From positions 1 through 22,700 of the forward strand of contig CAAFFR010000033.1 in the NCBI GenBank assembly GCA_900762245.1: DNA of 22,700 bases, written 5' to 3'. A program made the position numbers and the translations under genes. Source of the stretch: an uncultured Oscillospiraceae bacterium (GTDB lineage: Bacteria > Bacillota_A > Clostridia > Oscillospirales > Oscillospiraceae). The notes below the pieces were generated by a model. It saw only the letters and a program-made list of their open reading frames with translations. It made no database searches and was not told the origin of the DNA. Position 1 is the stretch's first letter. Each line of letters starts with the position of its first letter. This document shows positions 14,259 through 20,997 of the stretch, piece by piece.

Positions 14259-14291
14259 TAAAGCATCTATGAATGTTAAGGATGTGCAACT

Positions 14292-15314
14292 ATGGCTGTT
14301 ACCATCAAAGACGTTGCCAAGCTGGCAGGCGTCTCCCCTTCCACCGTTTCCCGGGTATGCAACAACAATCCCGCCATCAGCCAGGAGACCCGGGAACGGG
14401 TCCAGAAGGCTATGGAGGAACTGGGGTACGAACTCCCCGCATCCGGCGATGCCGCCAATGTCCAGGCCATCAAGACCATCGCTGTTATTCTGCCTCCCTC
14501 TGACCGGGAAGCCTACGAAAATACCTTCTATCTGAAGGCCATTCGCGGTATTTCTCAGGTCTGCAACCAGCGCCGGGTAGCCAGCACCGTAGTCACCGGA
14601 AAGGACTACGATGAGATTCTCCAGTCCATTCAGACTCTCCACCGCAGCGGCAGTGTGGACGGTTTCATCATTCTCTATTCCCGCACCAATGATATCGTTG
14701 TGGATTACCTTTGCAACCAGGGTCTGCTGTATGTCATCGTAGGCAAGGCCAATGAACTGTCCGGGCAGACCATCTGCATCGACAATGACAATCTGCTTGC
14801 GGGCAGGGAAGCGGCGGACTATCTCTATTCTCTGGGACACCGCCGCATTGGTTACCTTGGCAGCAAAAATGATTTTCTTTACGCCTCCGACCGCCGCTCC
14901 GGCTATCAGCTTTCCTGTCTGCTGCACCAGCTTCCCATCCGGGAGGATTACTGCGTGGAAATGAACAGCGTCAGCCCCGACAGTGCTGCCGCCCTGCTGA
15001 CTCTCCTGCAGCAGGAGGACCGTCCCACCGCCTTTGTGGTCAGCGATGACATTCTGGCCCTGGCTCTGGAGCGGGTCTGCAACCAAATCCAGCTGTCCAT
15101 TCCGGAGGATATTTCCATCATCGCCTTCAACAACTCCCTTTACGCCCAGCTGGTCTCCCCTCAGCTGACGGCTGTGGATATCAATTCCTACCGGCTGGGG
15201 CAGGAAGCAGCTCACCAGATCATCAACCACGCAGAGAATCCCAACCTGTTGACCACCAAGATCATCGTTCCCCATCGGATCGTAGCGCGCGACAGCTGCC
15301 GCCGGATGGACTGA
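14292..15314 (+). CDS. malR: LacI-family regulator, MalR-like
   Basis: 340 residues. The N-terminal HTH is canonical: VTIKDVAKLAGVSPSTVSRV (3-22), then ISQETRERVQKAMEELGY for the hinge-proximal helices. The periplasmic-binding-like core has IAVILPPSDREAYENTFYLK, RGISQVCNQ, DGFIILYSRTND, CIDNDNLLAGREAADYL, HRRIGYLG and a late AVDINSYRLGQEAA. The set ENTFYLKAIRGIS, DNDN and AVDINSYRLG resembles Gram-positive MalR maltose repressors more than CcpA. AAGGAT precedes the ATG at 14292. It is divergent from the CBM48 gene and near the malEFG genes, which fits control by maltodextrin. The gene name is given on similarity and context; the ligand is unproven. Confidence 0.85.
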   Translation: MAVTIKDVAKLAGVSPSTVSRVCNNNPAISQETRERVQKAMEELGYELPASGDAANVQAIKTIAVILPPSDREAYENTFYLKAIRGISQVCNQRRVASTVVTGKDYDEILQSIQTLHRSGSVDGFIILYSRTNDIVVDYLCNQGLLYVIVGKANELSGQTICIDNDNLLAGREAADYLYSLGHRRIGYLGSKNDFLYASDRRSGYQLSCLLHQLPIREDYCVEMNSVSPDSAAALLTLLQQEDRPTAFVVSDDILALALERVCNQIQLSIPEDISIIAFNNSLYAQLVSPQLTAVDINSYRLGQEAAHQIINHAENPNLLTTKIIVPHRIVARDSCRRMD

Positions 15315-15324
15315 GGGCACGCCC

Positions 15325-15849
15325 ATGGTCTACCACTGGCATTACCCCGCGCCGGAAGGGTTCTCCGATATGGAAATGACCGGCGATGGAGAAGTTCTCA
15401 CCGGGCTTTGGTTTACCGGCTCCCGGGGTGCATGGAAACATACCGAACCCTGGACGGAGGCATTTCTTCCGGTCTTTGCGGAAACTTCCCAATGGCTGGA
15501 CCTGTATTTTCGAGGTCAGCAGCCCGGTTTTGTCCCCAAATTTCAAATTCAAAATCTCACGCCCTTTCGGCAGGAGGTACTGGAAATCCTGCATGCCATC
15601 CCCCACGGTGAAACCATGACCTACGGTCAAATCGCCCGGCAGATTGAGAAAAAGCAAGGCCTTCCCCAAATGTCCGCCCAGGCAGTGGGCGGCGCCGTTG
15701 GCTGGAATCCCGTCTGCATTCTCATCCCCTGCCACCGTGTTCTGGGTGCGAATGGCAGCCTGACCGGTTATGGCGGCGGGATAGAAAATAAAATCGCCCT
15801 CCTGAAACTGGAGGGCCACGATGTATCCAAATTCAAACTGCCAAAATAA
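15325..15849 (+). CDS. ogt: Methylated-DNA--protein-cysteine methyltransferase
   Basis: 174 residues. Repairs O6-alkylguanine by irreversible transfer of the alkyl group to its own cysteine. The C-terminal domain is complete: TPFRQEVLEILHAIPHGETM (79-98), TYGQIA, AVGGAVGWNPV with the conserved Asn, and the active site IPCHRVLG with Cys136, followed by GSLTGYGGG and KIALLKLEG. The N-terminal part (1-75) is shorter and less conserved, as usual for Ogt. It starts 10 bases after the malR stop, with GAGGG as ribosome site, so the two are probably cotranscribed. A DNA-repair gene in a sugar operon is most likely chance organisation. The family is certain; Ogt versus other MGMT naming is a convention. 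Confidence 0.93.
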   Translation: MVYHWHYPAPEGFSDMEMTGDGEVLTGLWFTGSRGAWKHTEPWTEAFLPVFAETSQWLDLYFRGQQPGFVPKFQIQNLTPFRQEVLEILHAIPHGETMTYGQIARQIEKKQGLPQMSAQAVGGAVGWNPVCILIPCHRVLGANGSLTGYGGGIENKIALLKLEGHDVSKFKLPK

Positions 15850-15851
15850 CA

Positions 15852-15888
15852 AACACCGGTCGGAACGCCAATTCCGACCGGTGTTATT
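15852..15888. terminator. Bidirectional terminator between ogt and traX-like gene
   Basis: A 14-bp perfect stem AACACCGGTCGGAA/TTCCGACCGGTGTT with a 6-base loop is followed by ATTATTCC on the plus strand and TTGTTATTTTGG on the minus strand. It lies between the convergent stop codons of the two genes and probably serves both. Confidence 0.85.
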
Positions 15889-15894
15889 ATTCCA

Positions 15895-16668
15895 TCACAG
15901 AAACAGCCCCACTACCGCTGCCACCGTCAGGATGACAGGATAGGCCAGGTAATTCAGTTTCCGGCTGTTGGTGCTCTTTTCGTCATTATAGAAATGGATC
16001 ACCATGAATGCCATGGGAGAAGCCATAAAGAAGGGAGACATGACGGAGCAGACAATGGCTGCGGTGGCACCGGCAAAATTCCGGTACAGGGGTTTGGCAC
16101 GGAAGTACCACAGCACTGCTGTCACGATCACCAGGGCAGAACCGAAATCGATGCGAAGCATCTCGCACCACACCACAGCCGCGGCCGTGACCGCCAGCTT
16201 GATAAGGGTGTTGGAGAATTTTTCGGCCGCATAGTAACGGTAAAAGCTGATCAGCACCATGCACATCACCAGACCGAACACCGGGTTCCGGCTTTCCAGC
16301 GCCAGAAGCTTTGCTCCCATCGCCAGATTATAAGGAATTTCACACAGCAGGGCCAGTGTTGCGACCCGAAGGAAGTAAGCCTTGAAATCCGTGGTATGCT
16401 GAACGCCCTGCACCAGCATCAGCGCAAAAACCGGCACCGCGCAGGTCTCCACTGCCTGCAAAATCAGAGACAGGGTAGCCATGACCATAGCCTCGTCCGA
16501 CGCACTGATGGCTTCCAGCAGCTGCTGAGCGGAAACCTGTCCGATCCCCAGCAAATGGGTCTGCATTACGCCCCGGCCTACCACACCTGCTGCCGCAAAC
16601 AGCAGCGCCCAGGCCCGCAGTGCGTCACCGTTGATTGCAAAACTTTTCTTTTTTCCGAGTCGTTCCAT
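15895..16668 (-). CDS. TraX-family membrane protein
   Basis: 257 residues with about seven hydrophobic segments. The start at 16668 is chosen because AAAGGA lies 8 bases upstream. TraX-family features are present: an N-terminal basic stretch (MERLGKKKSF) and a core that reads AVPVFALMLVQGVQHTTDFK, then AYFLRVATLALLCEIPYNLA, matching the family pattern of P-F-F-L-VEG-x-HT, LR and SEIPFDL. TraX was named for pilin N-acetylation on F plasmids, but chromosomal homologues in Firmicutes are membrane proteins of unclear role, probably acyltransferase-like. It follows malG after tandem hairpins and may be only partly cotranscribed with it. Its neighbours give no clear functional clue. Confidence 0.75.
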   Translation of the reverse strand: MERLGKKKSFAINGDALRAWALLFAAAGVVGRGVMQTHLLGIGQVSAQQLLEAISASDEAMVMATLSLILQAVETCAVPVFALMLVQGVQHTTDFKAYFLRVATLALLCEIPYNLAMGAKLLALESRNPVFGLVMCMVLISFYRYYAAEKFSNTLIKLAVTAAAVVWCEMLRIDFGSALVIVTAVLWYFRAKPLYRNFAGATAAIVCSVMSPFFMASPMAFMVIHFYNDEKSTNSRKLNYLAYPVILTVAAVVGLFL

Positions 16669-16700
16669 AAAAGGGGTCCTTTCGAGGTAAAAATGTTTTT

Positions 16701-16768
16701 CCCGCAGCTTCCCCGGAAAGCGGGAAAGCTGCGGGTGCCATCCATGACTCACCCCAGTCACGGATGGC
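16701..16768 (-). other. Tandem hairpins between malG and the traX-like gene
   Basis: In minus-strand order, a 13-base stem with one mismatch (arms 16756-16768 and 16737-16749, ending GCCATCC/GGATGGC) is followed directly by CCCGCAGCTT/AAGCTGCGGG (16701-16710, 16726-16735) with a partly paired interior. AAAAACATTTTT follows the second stem, a delayed U-tract. Together they probably end most malEFG transcripts. Confidence 0.6.
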
Positions 16769-16804
16769 ATGGTGAAAAGGAAGCTCTTGTTGCTTGTTCG
16801 GTAA

Positions 16805-17677
16805 TTAACCCTTGACAGCGCCGCCCATTGCTTCCTGATAGAACTTCTGAGTGATCATAAACAGGATGGAGATGGGGATGGAGACCAGAACGGCCGCAGC
16901 ACAGAAACGGGTAAACCAGCCGCCGATGTATTCCATTTCCAGCATCTTCCACATGCCGATGGAAACGGTAGCATACTGGGTCTCAGCACGGACAATGATC
17001 TTGGCGAAGATGAAGTCCATCCAGGGGCCCATGAAGGCGGTAATGACCTGATACACGATCATGGGCTTGCACAGAGGCAGGGTGATCTTGTAGAAGGTCT
17101 GGAAGCGGGTGCAGCCGTCGATCATGGCAGCCTCATCCAGAGCCTTGGGAATGGTATCCATGTAGCCCTTCATGACGTGGAAGCCGGTGCCGGCGCCTGC
17201 GGTAAAGCAGATGACCAGAGCGATGGGAATACGGTTGCCTTCAGTCAGGCCCATAGCCTTCAGCAGGAAGTAGATCGCAACCATGGACATGAAGGCGGGG
17301 AACAGGTTAATGACCATAGCCATATCCATGTAGCTCTTACGCATGGTCCACTTAACACGGGACAGGCTGTATGCAACGCTCAGCACGAAGAAAGTGGAGA
17401 TCACGCAGGTGAAGCAGGCGATGATGAAGGTGTTCAGGAACATCTTGGGGAAGTTCATGGTCTTGACATCGGTAAACAGGCCGATGTAGTTATCCAGGGT
17501 ATACTGGGTGGGAAGGAAGGTGGAGCAGAACATACCGGTGCTCTCACCACGGAAGCTGTGGGCAATGATCCAGATAAAGGGGATCAGCCACACGATGGCC
17601 ACGATCACCAGGAACACGTGGACCACGATATCGGTGACCATCTTTTGCTTCTTAACAGAAACAGGTTTCTTAGCCAT
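16805..17677 (-). CDS. malG: Maltodextrin ABC transporter permease
   Basis: 290 residues, CUT1 permease of MalG type. The N-terminus is basic (MAKKPVSVKKQKM), followed by a first membrane segment (VVHVFLVIVAIVWLIPFIWI) and five more. The coupling loop is DEAAMIDGCTRFQTFYKIT (181-199) with LPLCKP after it. The C-terminus FYQEAMGGAVKG resembles the MalG tail. The start codon overlaps the malF stop by one base (TAATG), and GAGGAGGG lies inside the end of malF, indicating translational coupling. With malE and malF it forms the membrane part of a maltodextrin importer. The ATPase must come from elsewhere, as with MsmK-type shared ATPases. Confidence 0.92.
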   Translation of the reverse strand: MAKKPVSVKKQKMVTDIVVHVFLVIVAIVWLIPFIWIIAHSFRGESTGMFCSTFLPTQYTLDNYIGLFTDVKTMNFPKMFLNTFIIACFTCVISTFFVLSVAYSLSRVKWTMRKSYMDMAMVINLFPAFMSMVAIYFLLKAMGLTEGNRIPIALVICFTAGAGTGFHVMKGYMDTIPKALDEAAMIDGCTRFQTFYKITLPLCKPMIVYQVITAFMGPWMDFIFAKIIVRAETQYATVSIGMWKMLEMEYIGGWFTRFCAAAVLVSIPISILFMITQKFYQEAMGGAVKG

Positions 17678-19068
17678 TATTTGAAGCCCTCCTCATCCTT
17701 GTAAGATCCGGAGCTCCGGTAGGTGACCAGTGCCACAACAGCCAGAACGATGAAGGTGAAGATACCGATAACGGCACCCATGTTGTACTGCTGCTTATCG
17801 ATGGACAGCTTGTACAGCCAGGTGACCAGCAAGTCGGTCTGGCCTGCGGAGTCGCCAACATAGGTGGGGCCGCCGCCGGTGAGCAGGTAGATGATGTTGA
17901 AGTTATTGATGTTACCGGTGAACTGGGTGATGATGTAGGGAGTCAGCACGAAGATCATGTAAGGCAGGGTAACATAGCGGAACTGCTGTGCGGTGTTGGC
18001 GCCGTCGATACGGGCAGCCTCGTACTGCTCAGCGGGAATATTCTGCAGAATACCGGTGACCTGCATGACGGTATAGGGAATACCGACCCACAGGTTGACA
18101 ACGATCAGCAGAACACGGGCCCAGGTTGCGTCGGTCATGAAGGGGAATACTTCGCCCTTGGCCAGGACGCCCAGGCTCTGGAACAGGGTGTTCACAGCAC
18201 CGTTGTCCTTGAACATGTTGCGGATGATCATCAGAGAAACGAACTGAGGAACCGCAATGGTCAGGGACAGAATGGTTCTCCACAGGCCCTTGAAGCGGGT
18301 GGAGGGACGCTGAATGATCATTGCCATGAAAGTGCCCAGGAAGAAGTTCAGGAAGGTTGCGAAGAAAGCCCAAATCAGAGTCCAGGCCAGAACGCCGCCG
18401 AACTGTCTGCCAATAGCACTGCCGGAGTCAAAAATTGCCAGGAAGTTCTTGATGCCCACCCAGTCGAACAGAAGCAGGTGGTCATCCACTGCGGAGTAGT
18501 TGGTGAAGGCCATCAGCATCATGTAGACCAGAGGAACCATGGTGAAGATTGCCAGCATCATGAAGGGGGGAGCCATCAGCAGCTTATGAATGTTCTCATC
18601 GAACAGAGCCACGATGTCCGTCTTCATGGAAGGAGCCTTGGCACCGGAGCGCTTGACGCACAGGCCCATATAGCCGCTGCGGACAGATGCGCGCCATACC
18701 ACGACGAAGAAGGCTACGATAGCCAGAGTAGCAACAGCAAACAGCAGGATCTGCTGAGAGTTGTCGCCCTGAACGTACACATAAACGCCCAGGTCATCGC
18801 TCCAGACTTCCTGAGTGGGAGTGTCGCCCAGAGAGGGCAGCAGGCTCAGCCAGTTCAGGCCGCTGGTAGCCATGTAATAAACAAATGCGATTTCGATTGC
18901 CAGGAACAGCAGGCCCTTCAGGAACTGGCCTGCTGCGATGTTGCCAAGACCCATGATCAGGCAGGACAGCCAAACAATGGCGCCGCCGTTTTTCAGCGCG
19001 CTCTGCAGAGAGGTAGAGCCGATCTTACTGTAAGCGGCGATGGGCTTGGTGGTTTCTTTGTATGCCAC
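17677..19068 (-). CDS. malF: Maltodextrin ABC transporter permease
   Basis: 463 residues. As in other MalF proteins there is an N-terminal region with extra membrane helices before the core: segments at about 30-68 and 107-126, with a loop WLSLLPSLGDTPTQEVWSDD between them. The six-helix permease core starts near residue 165 (LLMAPPFMMLAIFTMVPLVY). The coupling loop is QYEAARIDGANTAQQFRYVT (348-367) and then LPYM. The late segment FNIIYLLTGGGP is a MalF landmark. GGGAGA precedes the ATG at 19068. The gene lies after a strong hairpin that follows malE and overlaps malG by one base. Length and motifs point to the maltose/maltodextrin class. Confidence 0.92.
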   Translation of the reverse strand: MAYKETTKPIAAYSKIGSTSLQSALKNGGAIVWLSCLIMGLGNIAAGQFLKGLLFLAIEIAFVYYMATSGLNWLSLLPSLGDTPTQEVWSDDLGVYVYVQGDNSQQILLFAVATLAIVAFFVVVWRASVRSGYMGLCVKRSGAKAPSMKTDIVALFDENIHKLLMAPPFMMLAIFTMVPLVYMMLMAFTNYSAVDDHLLLFDWVGIKNFLAIFDSGSAIGRQFGGVLAWTLIWAFFATFLNFFLGTFMAMIIQRPSTRFKGLWRTILSLTIAVPQFVSLMIIRNMFKDNGAVNTLFQSLGVLAKGEVFPFMTDATWARVLLIVVNLWVGIPYTVMQVTGILQNIPAEQYEAARIDGANTAQQFRYVTLPYMIFVLTPYIITQFTGNINNFNIIYLLTGGGPTYVGDSAGQTDLLVTWLYKLSIDKQQYNMGAVIGIFTFIVLAVVALVTYRSSGSYKDEEGFK

Positions 19069-19152
19069 TTTACCGTCTCCCTTCGTTTTCTCAGAAAAAT
19101 TCTCTAAAATGCAAGATTTTTCCTGATTTTTCTTGATTTTAAGTAGAGTAAA

Positions 19153-19182
19153 GCGGCGGTCGGAAAGTTTCCGACCGCCGCC
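19153..19182 (-). terminator. Hairpin between malE and malF
   Basis: GCGGCGGTCGGAAA pairs perfectly with its complement over a very short loop. On the minus strand TTTACTCTACTT follows, an imperfect U-tract. It lies about 40 bases past the malE stop and probably allows partial read-through, so that binding protein is made in excess over permeases. The same layout is present at 8259-8290. Confidence 0.75.
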
Positions 19183-19220
19183 GGACTTAAAGCTCAGTCA
19201 AACAACTCGGGTGTATTGAA

Positions 19221-20489
19221 TTACAGGCCGGTGCTGTTCAGCAGTTCCAGAGTAGCGTCCAGCATCTCCTCGACGTTGTCGTAGGTGATGGAGCCGTTCA
19301 GGATGTTCAGGCCGAAGTTCTTGACGGGATCCCAGTATGCGTTCATGGCAGCGATGGTGGGCTGAGCGATGGTAGCGGTAGCCATCTCAGCGGCCTCGGT
19401 CAAAACGACAACATTGGACTTGACAGCCTCATTCTCAGCGCAAGCGGTAGCAGCGGGAGTGATGGCGGACAGCTCGTAACGAGCCAGCTGGCCCTCAGCG
19501 GAAGCCAGGAAAGCAGCCAGCTGCATAGCAGCCTTGGGGTTAGCGGCATTGGGGTTGACGCCGATAGCCTTGGAGCCAGCGAAGGACTTCATCTGGTAGT
19601 CGGTGCCGTTCATGGTGAAGGTGGGCAGGACAGCGCAGCCCAGCTTGTCGCCCAGAGACTCTTCCAGAGCGGGACGATCCCAGGGACCGGAGAACATAGC
19701 GTGGATGGTGCCTTCCTTCATGCCAGCAACGCCGGTGCCGTCAACGTCGTTGACGAAGTTAGCGTTCTTAGCGAAGTCAATCATGAACTTACCAGCCTCG
19801 ACGCACAGGTCGGAGGAGAAGTCGATACCAGCAGCTGCGTCGATGCCCTGGGGGCCGTACAGAGTGCCGCCGACACCGAAGAAGAAGGTTGCGGTGTACC
19901 AGGAGTTATCCATGGGGAAGGAGACAACGCCCTTCTCCAGCATGGTGTTCAGGTTCTTAACATCCTCTTCGGAGAAGATGTCCTTGTTGTACCACATGAA
20001 CCAGGTGTTGGGAGCCATGGGGAAGCCGTAAACGCCGCCGTCGGTGTAGGTGACGGTGTCAATGTAGGTCTGAGCAACGTCAGCCTTGACCTGCTCCAGG
20101 TAGGAGCCGCCCAGCTTAGCCAGAGCGCCAGCCTCGATCAGGGTGCCCATCTGGTCGTTAGCGTACAGGAAAACGTCAGCAGCTGCAGCGGGGTCGTTCT
20201 TGACGATACCGGCAGCGTCGCCTTCACCGCAGACACCAATGTCCCAGGTGATAGCGTACTCGGGGTGAGCTTCCTCGAACTTAGCCAGCATGATGGGCAG
20301 CCAGCAGGTCTCGTCGACCTGGTCGGCCTGAGGAGCCCAAACCTTCAGGGTGATGGCCTCGGGACCGGCAGCCTCGGTAGCAGCGGGAGCTGCAGCCTGG
20401 GTCTCAGCAGGAGCCTCGGTCTTGCCGCCGCAGGCAACCAGGGACAGAGCCATGGCCAGAACCAGCAGCATTGCAATGATCTTCTTCAT
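19221..20489 (-). CDS. malE: Maltodextrin-binding lipoprotein
   Basis: 422 residues. The start at 20489 has TAGGAGG upstream; a longer frame to 20567 would include that site. The lipoprotein signal MKKIIAMLLVLAMALSLVAC has the lipidated Cys at 20 and a Pro/Ala/Glu-rich tether follows. The mature domain begins ITLKVWAPQADQ and has landmarks of maltodextrin-binding proteins: PAAAADVFLYANDQMGTL, GGVYGFPMAPNTWFMWYNKD, AMFSGPWD and a late KNFGLNILNG. It is the first gene of malEFG, downstream of a GH13 oligo-1,6-glucosidase and a malQ remnant, which supports alpha-glucan oligosaccharides as ligand. It has its own promoter and a double-hairpin leader. Confidence 0.92.
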   Translation of the reverse strand: MKKIIAMLLVLAMALSLVACGGKTEAPAETQAAAPAATEAAGPEAITLKVWAPQADQVDETCWLPIMLAKFEEAHPEYAITWDIGVCGEGDAAGIVKNDPAAAADVFLYANDQMGTLIEAGALAKLGGSYLEQVKADVAQTYIDTVTYTDGGVYGFPMAPNTWFMWYNKDIFSEEDVKNLNTMLEKGVVSFPMDNSWYTATFFFGVGGTLYGPQGIDAAAGIDFSSDLCVEAGKFMIDFAKNANFVNDVDGTGVAGMKEGTIHAMFSGPWDRPALEESLGDKLGCAVLPTFTMNGTDYQMKSFAGSKAIGVNPNAANPKAAMQLAAFLASAEGQLARYELSAITPAATACAENEAVKSNVVVLTEAAEMATATIAQPTIAAMNAYWDPVKNFGLNILNGSITYDNVEEMLDATLELLNSTGL

Positions 20490-20566
20490 TGTGTTTTTCC
20501 TCCTAATATCAGAGATAATGTAATATGCTACAACAGAAAATTTCTGTGGAAGCCAAGGGGACATCA

Positions 20567-20612
20567 CGTTCTCAACTTTGGTTGAGAACGAAAAAGGGCA
20601 TGCCCTTTTTCG
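20567..20612 (-). promoter_or_regulatory. Double-hairpin mRNA leader of malE
   Basis: In minus-strand order a 24-bp perfect palindrome (20589-20612; core AAAAAGGGCATGCCCTTTTT) is followed at once by a 10-bp hairpin CGTTCTCAAC/GTTGAGAACG with a TTTG loop (20567-20590). It lies between the promoter and the ribosome site, about 78 bases before the ATG, and repeats the design seen at 9766-9807. Confidence 0.6.
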
Positions 20613-20667
20613 AAACTTTCCGAAACTTTTTTATTCCGGAGCAAATCATTATGAACAGACTATGTAC

Positions 20668-20697
20668 AGTATACCACCGTCACCTTAGAACCGTCAA
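20668..20697 (-). promoter_or_regulatory. Promoter of malE
   Basis: Minus-strand TTGACG (20697-20692) and TATACT (20673-20668) are spaced 18 bp, giving a leader of about 170 bases. The promoter lies just after the malQ remnant, so malEFG can be expressed apart from the upstream glucosidase. Confidence 0.6.
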
Positions 20698-20774
20698 CAA
20701 TCGCATATGTAAAATTTCCTGTTCACATTTTAGCTATTTTAACCAATATTCAATTATTCTTTAATTTTATCCGT

Positions 20775-20987
20775 CTAAGAATCCTGCTTTTCCTCCAGTG
20801 CGTTCAGGGCATCCCAGTTGGTCCGTCCGAAACGTTTCGTAACGTTACGCACTTCCTCCCCCAGCTCCTCCGTAATCTGGCCGGGCAGCAGGCGCCAGCT
20901 CCAGTTGGCATCCACGGTACCGGGGGTGTTCATCCGGGCGCTGTTGTCCAGACCCAGCCAGTCCTGCATAGGAATGATGCAGGTACT
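20775..20987 (-). pseudogene. malQ: 3' remnant of malQ (4-alpha-glucanotransferase)
   Basis: About 71 codons remain, ending in the native stop. The reading TCIIPMQDWLGLDNSARMNT, followed by a GNWxWRL-like segment (ANWSWRLLPGQIT) and TKRFGRTNW, matches the extreme C-terminus of GH77 amylomaltases, including the conserved PMQDxLGL and ARMNxPG loops. The other ~420 residues with the catalytic residues are missing. In frame, a TAA three codons before the homology cuts it off, only 7 bases from the stop codon of the GH13 gene. No ribosome site precedes its first ATG (20969), so it is probably not translated. The open frame and good conservation suggest a recent deletion between the two genes. An assembly error is an alternative. 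Confidence 0.8.
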
Positions 20988-20997
20988 TTATACGATT

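Noticed and set aside
14193..15326. Minus-strand open frame of 377 codons over malR
   Set aside because: Antisense to the LacI-family regulator, which has a canonical helix-turn-helix and promoter.
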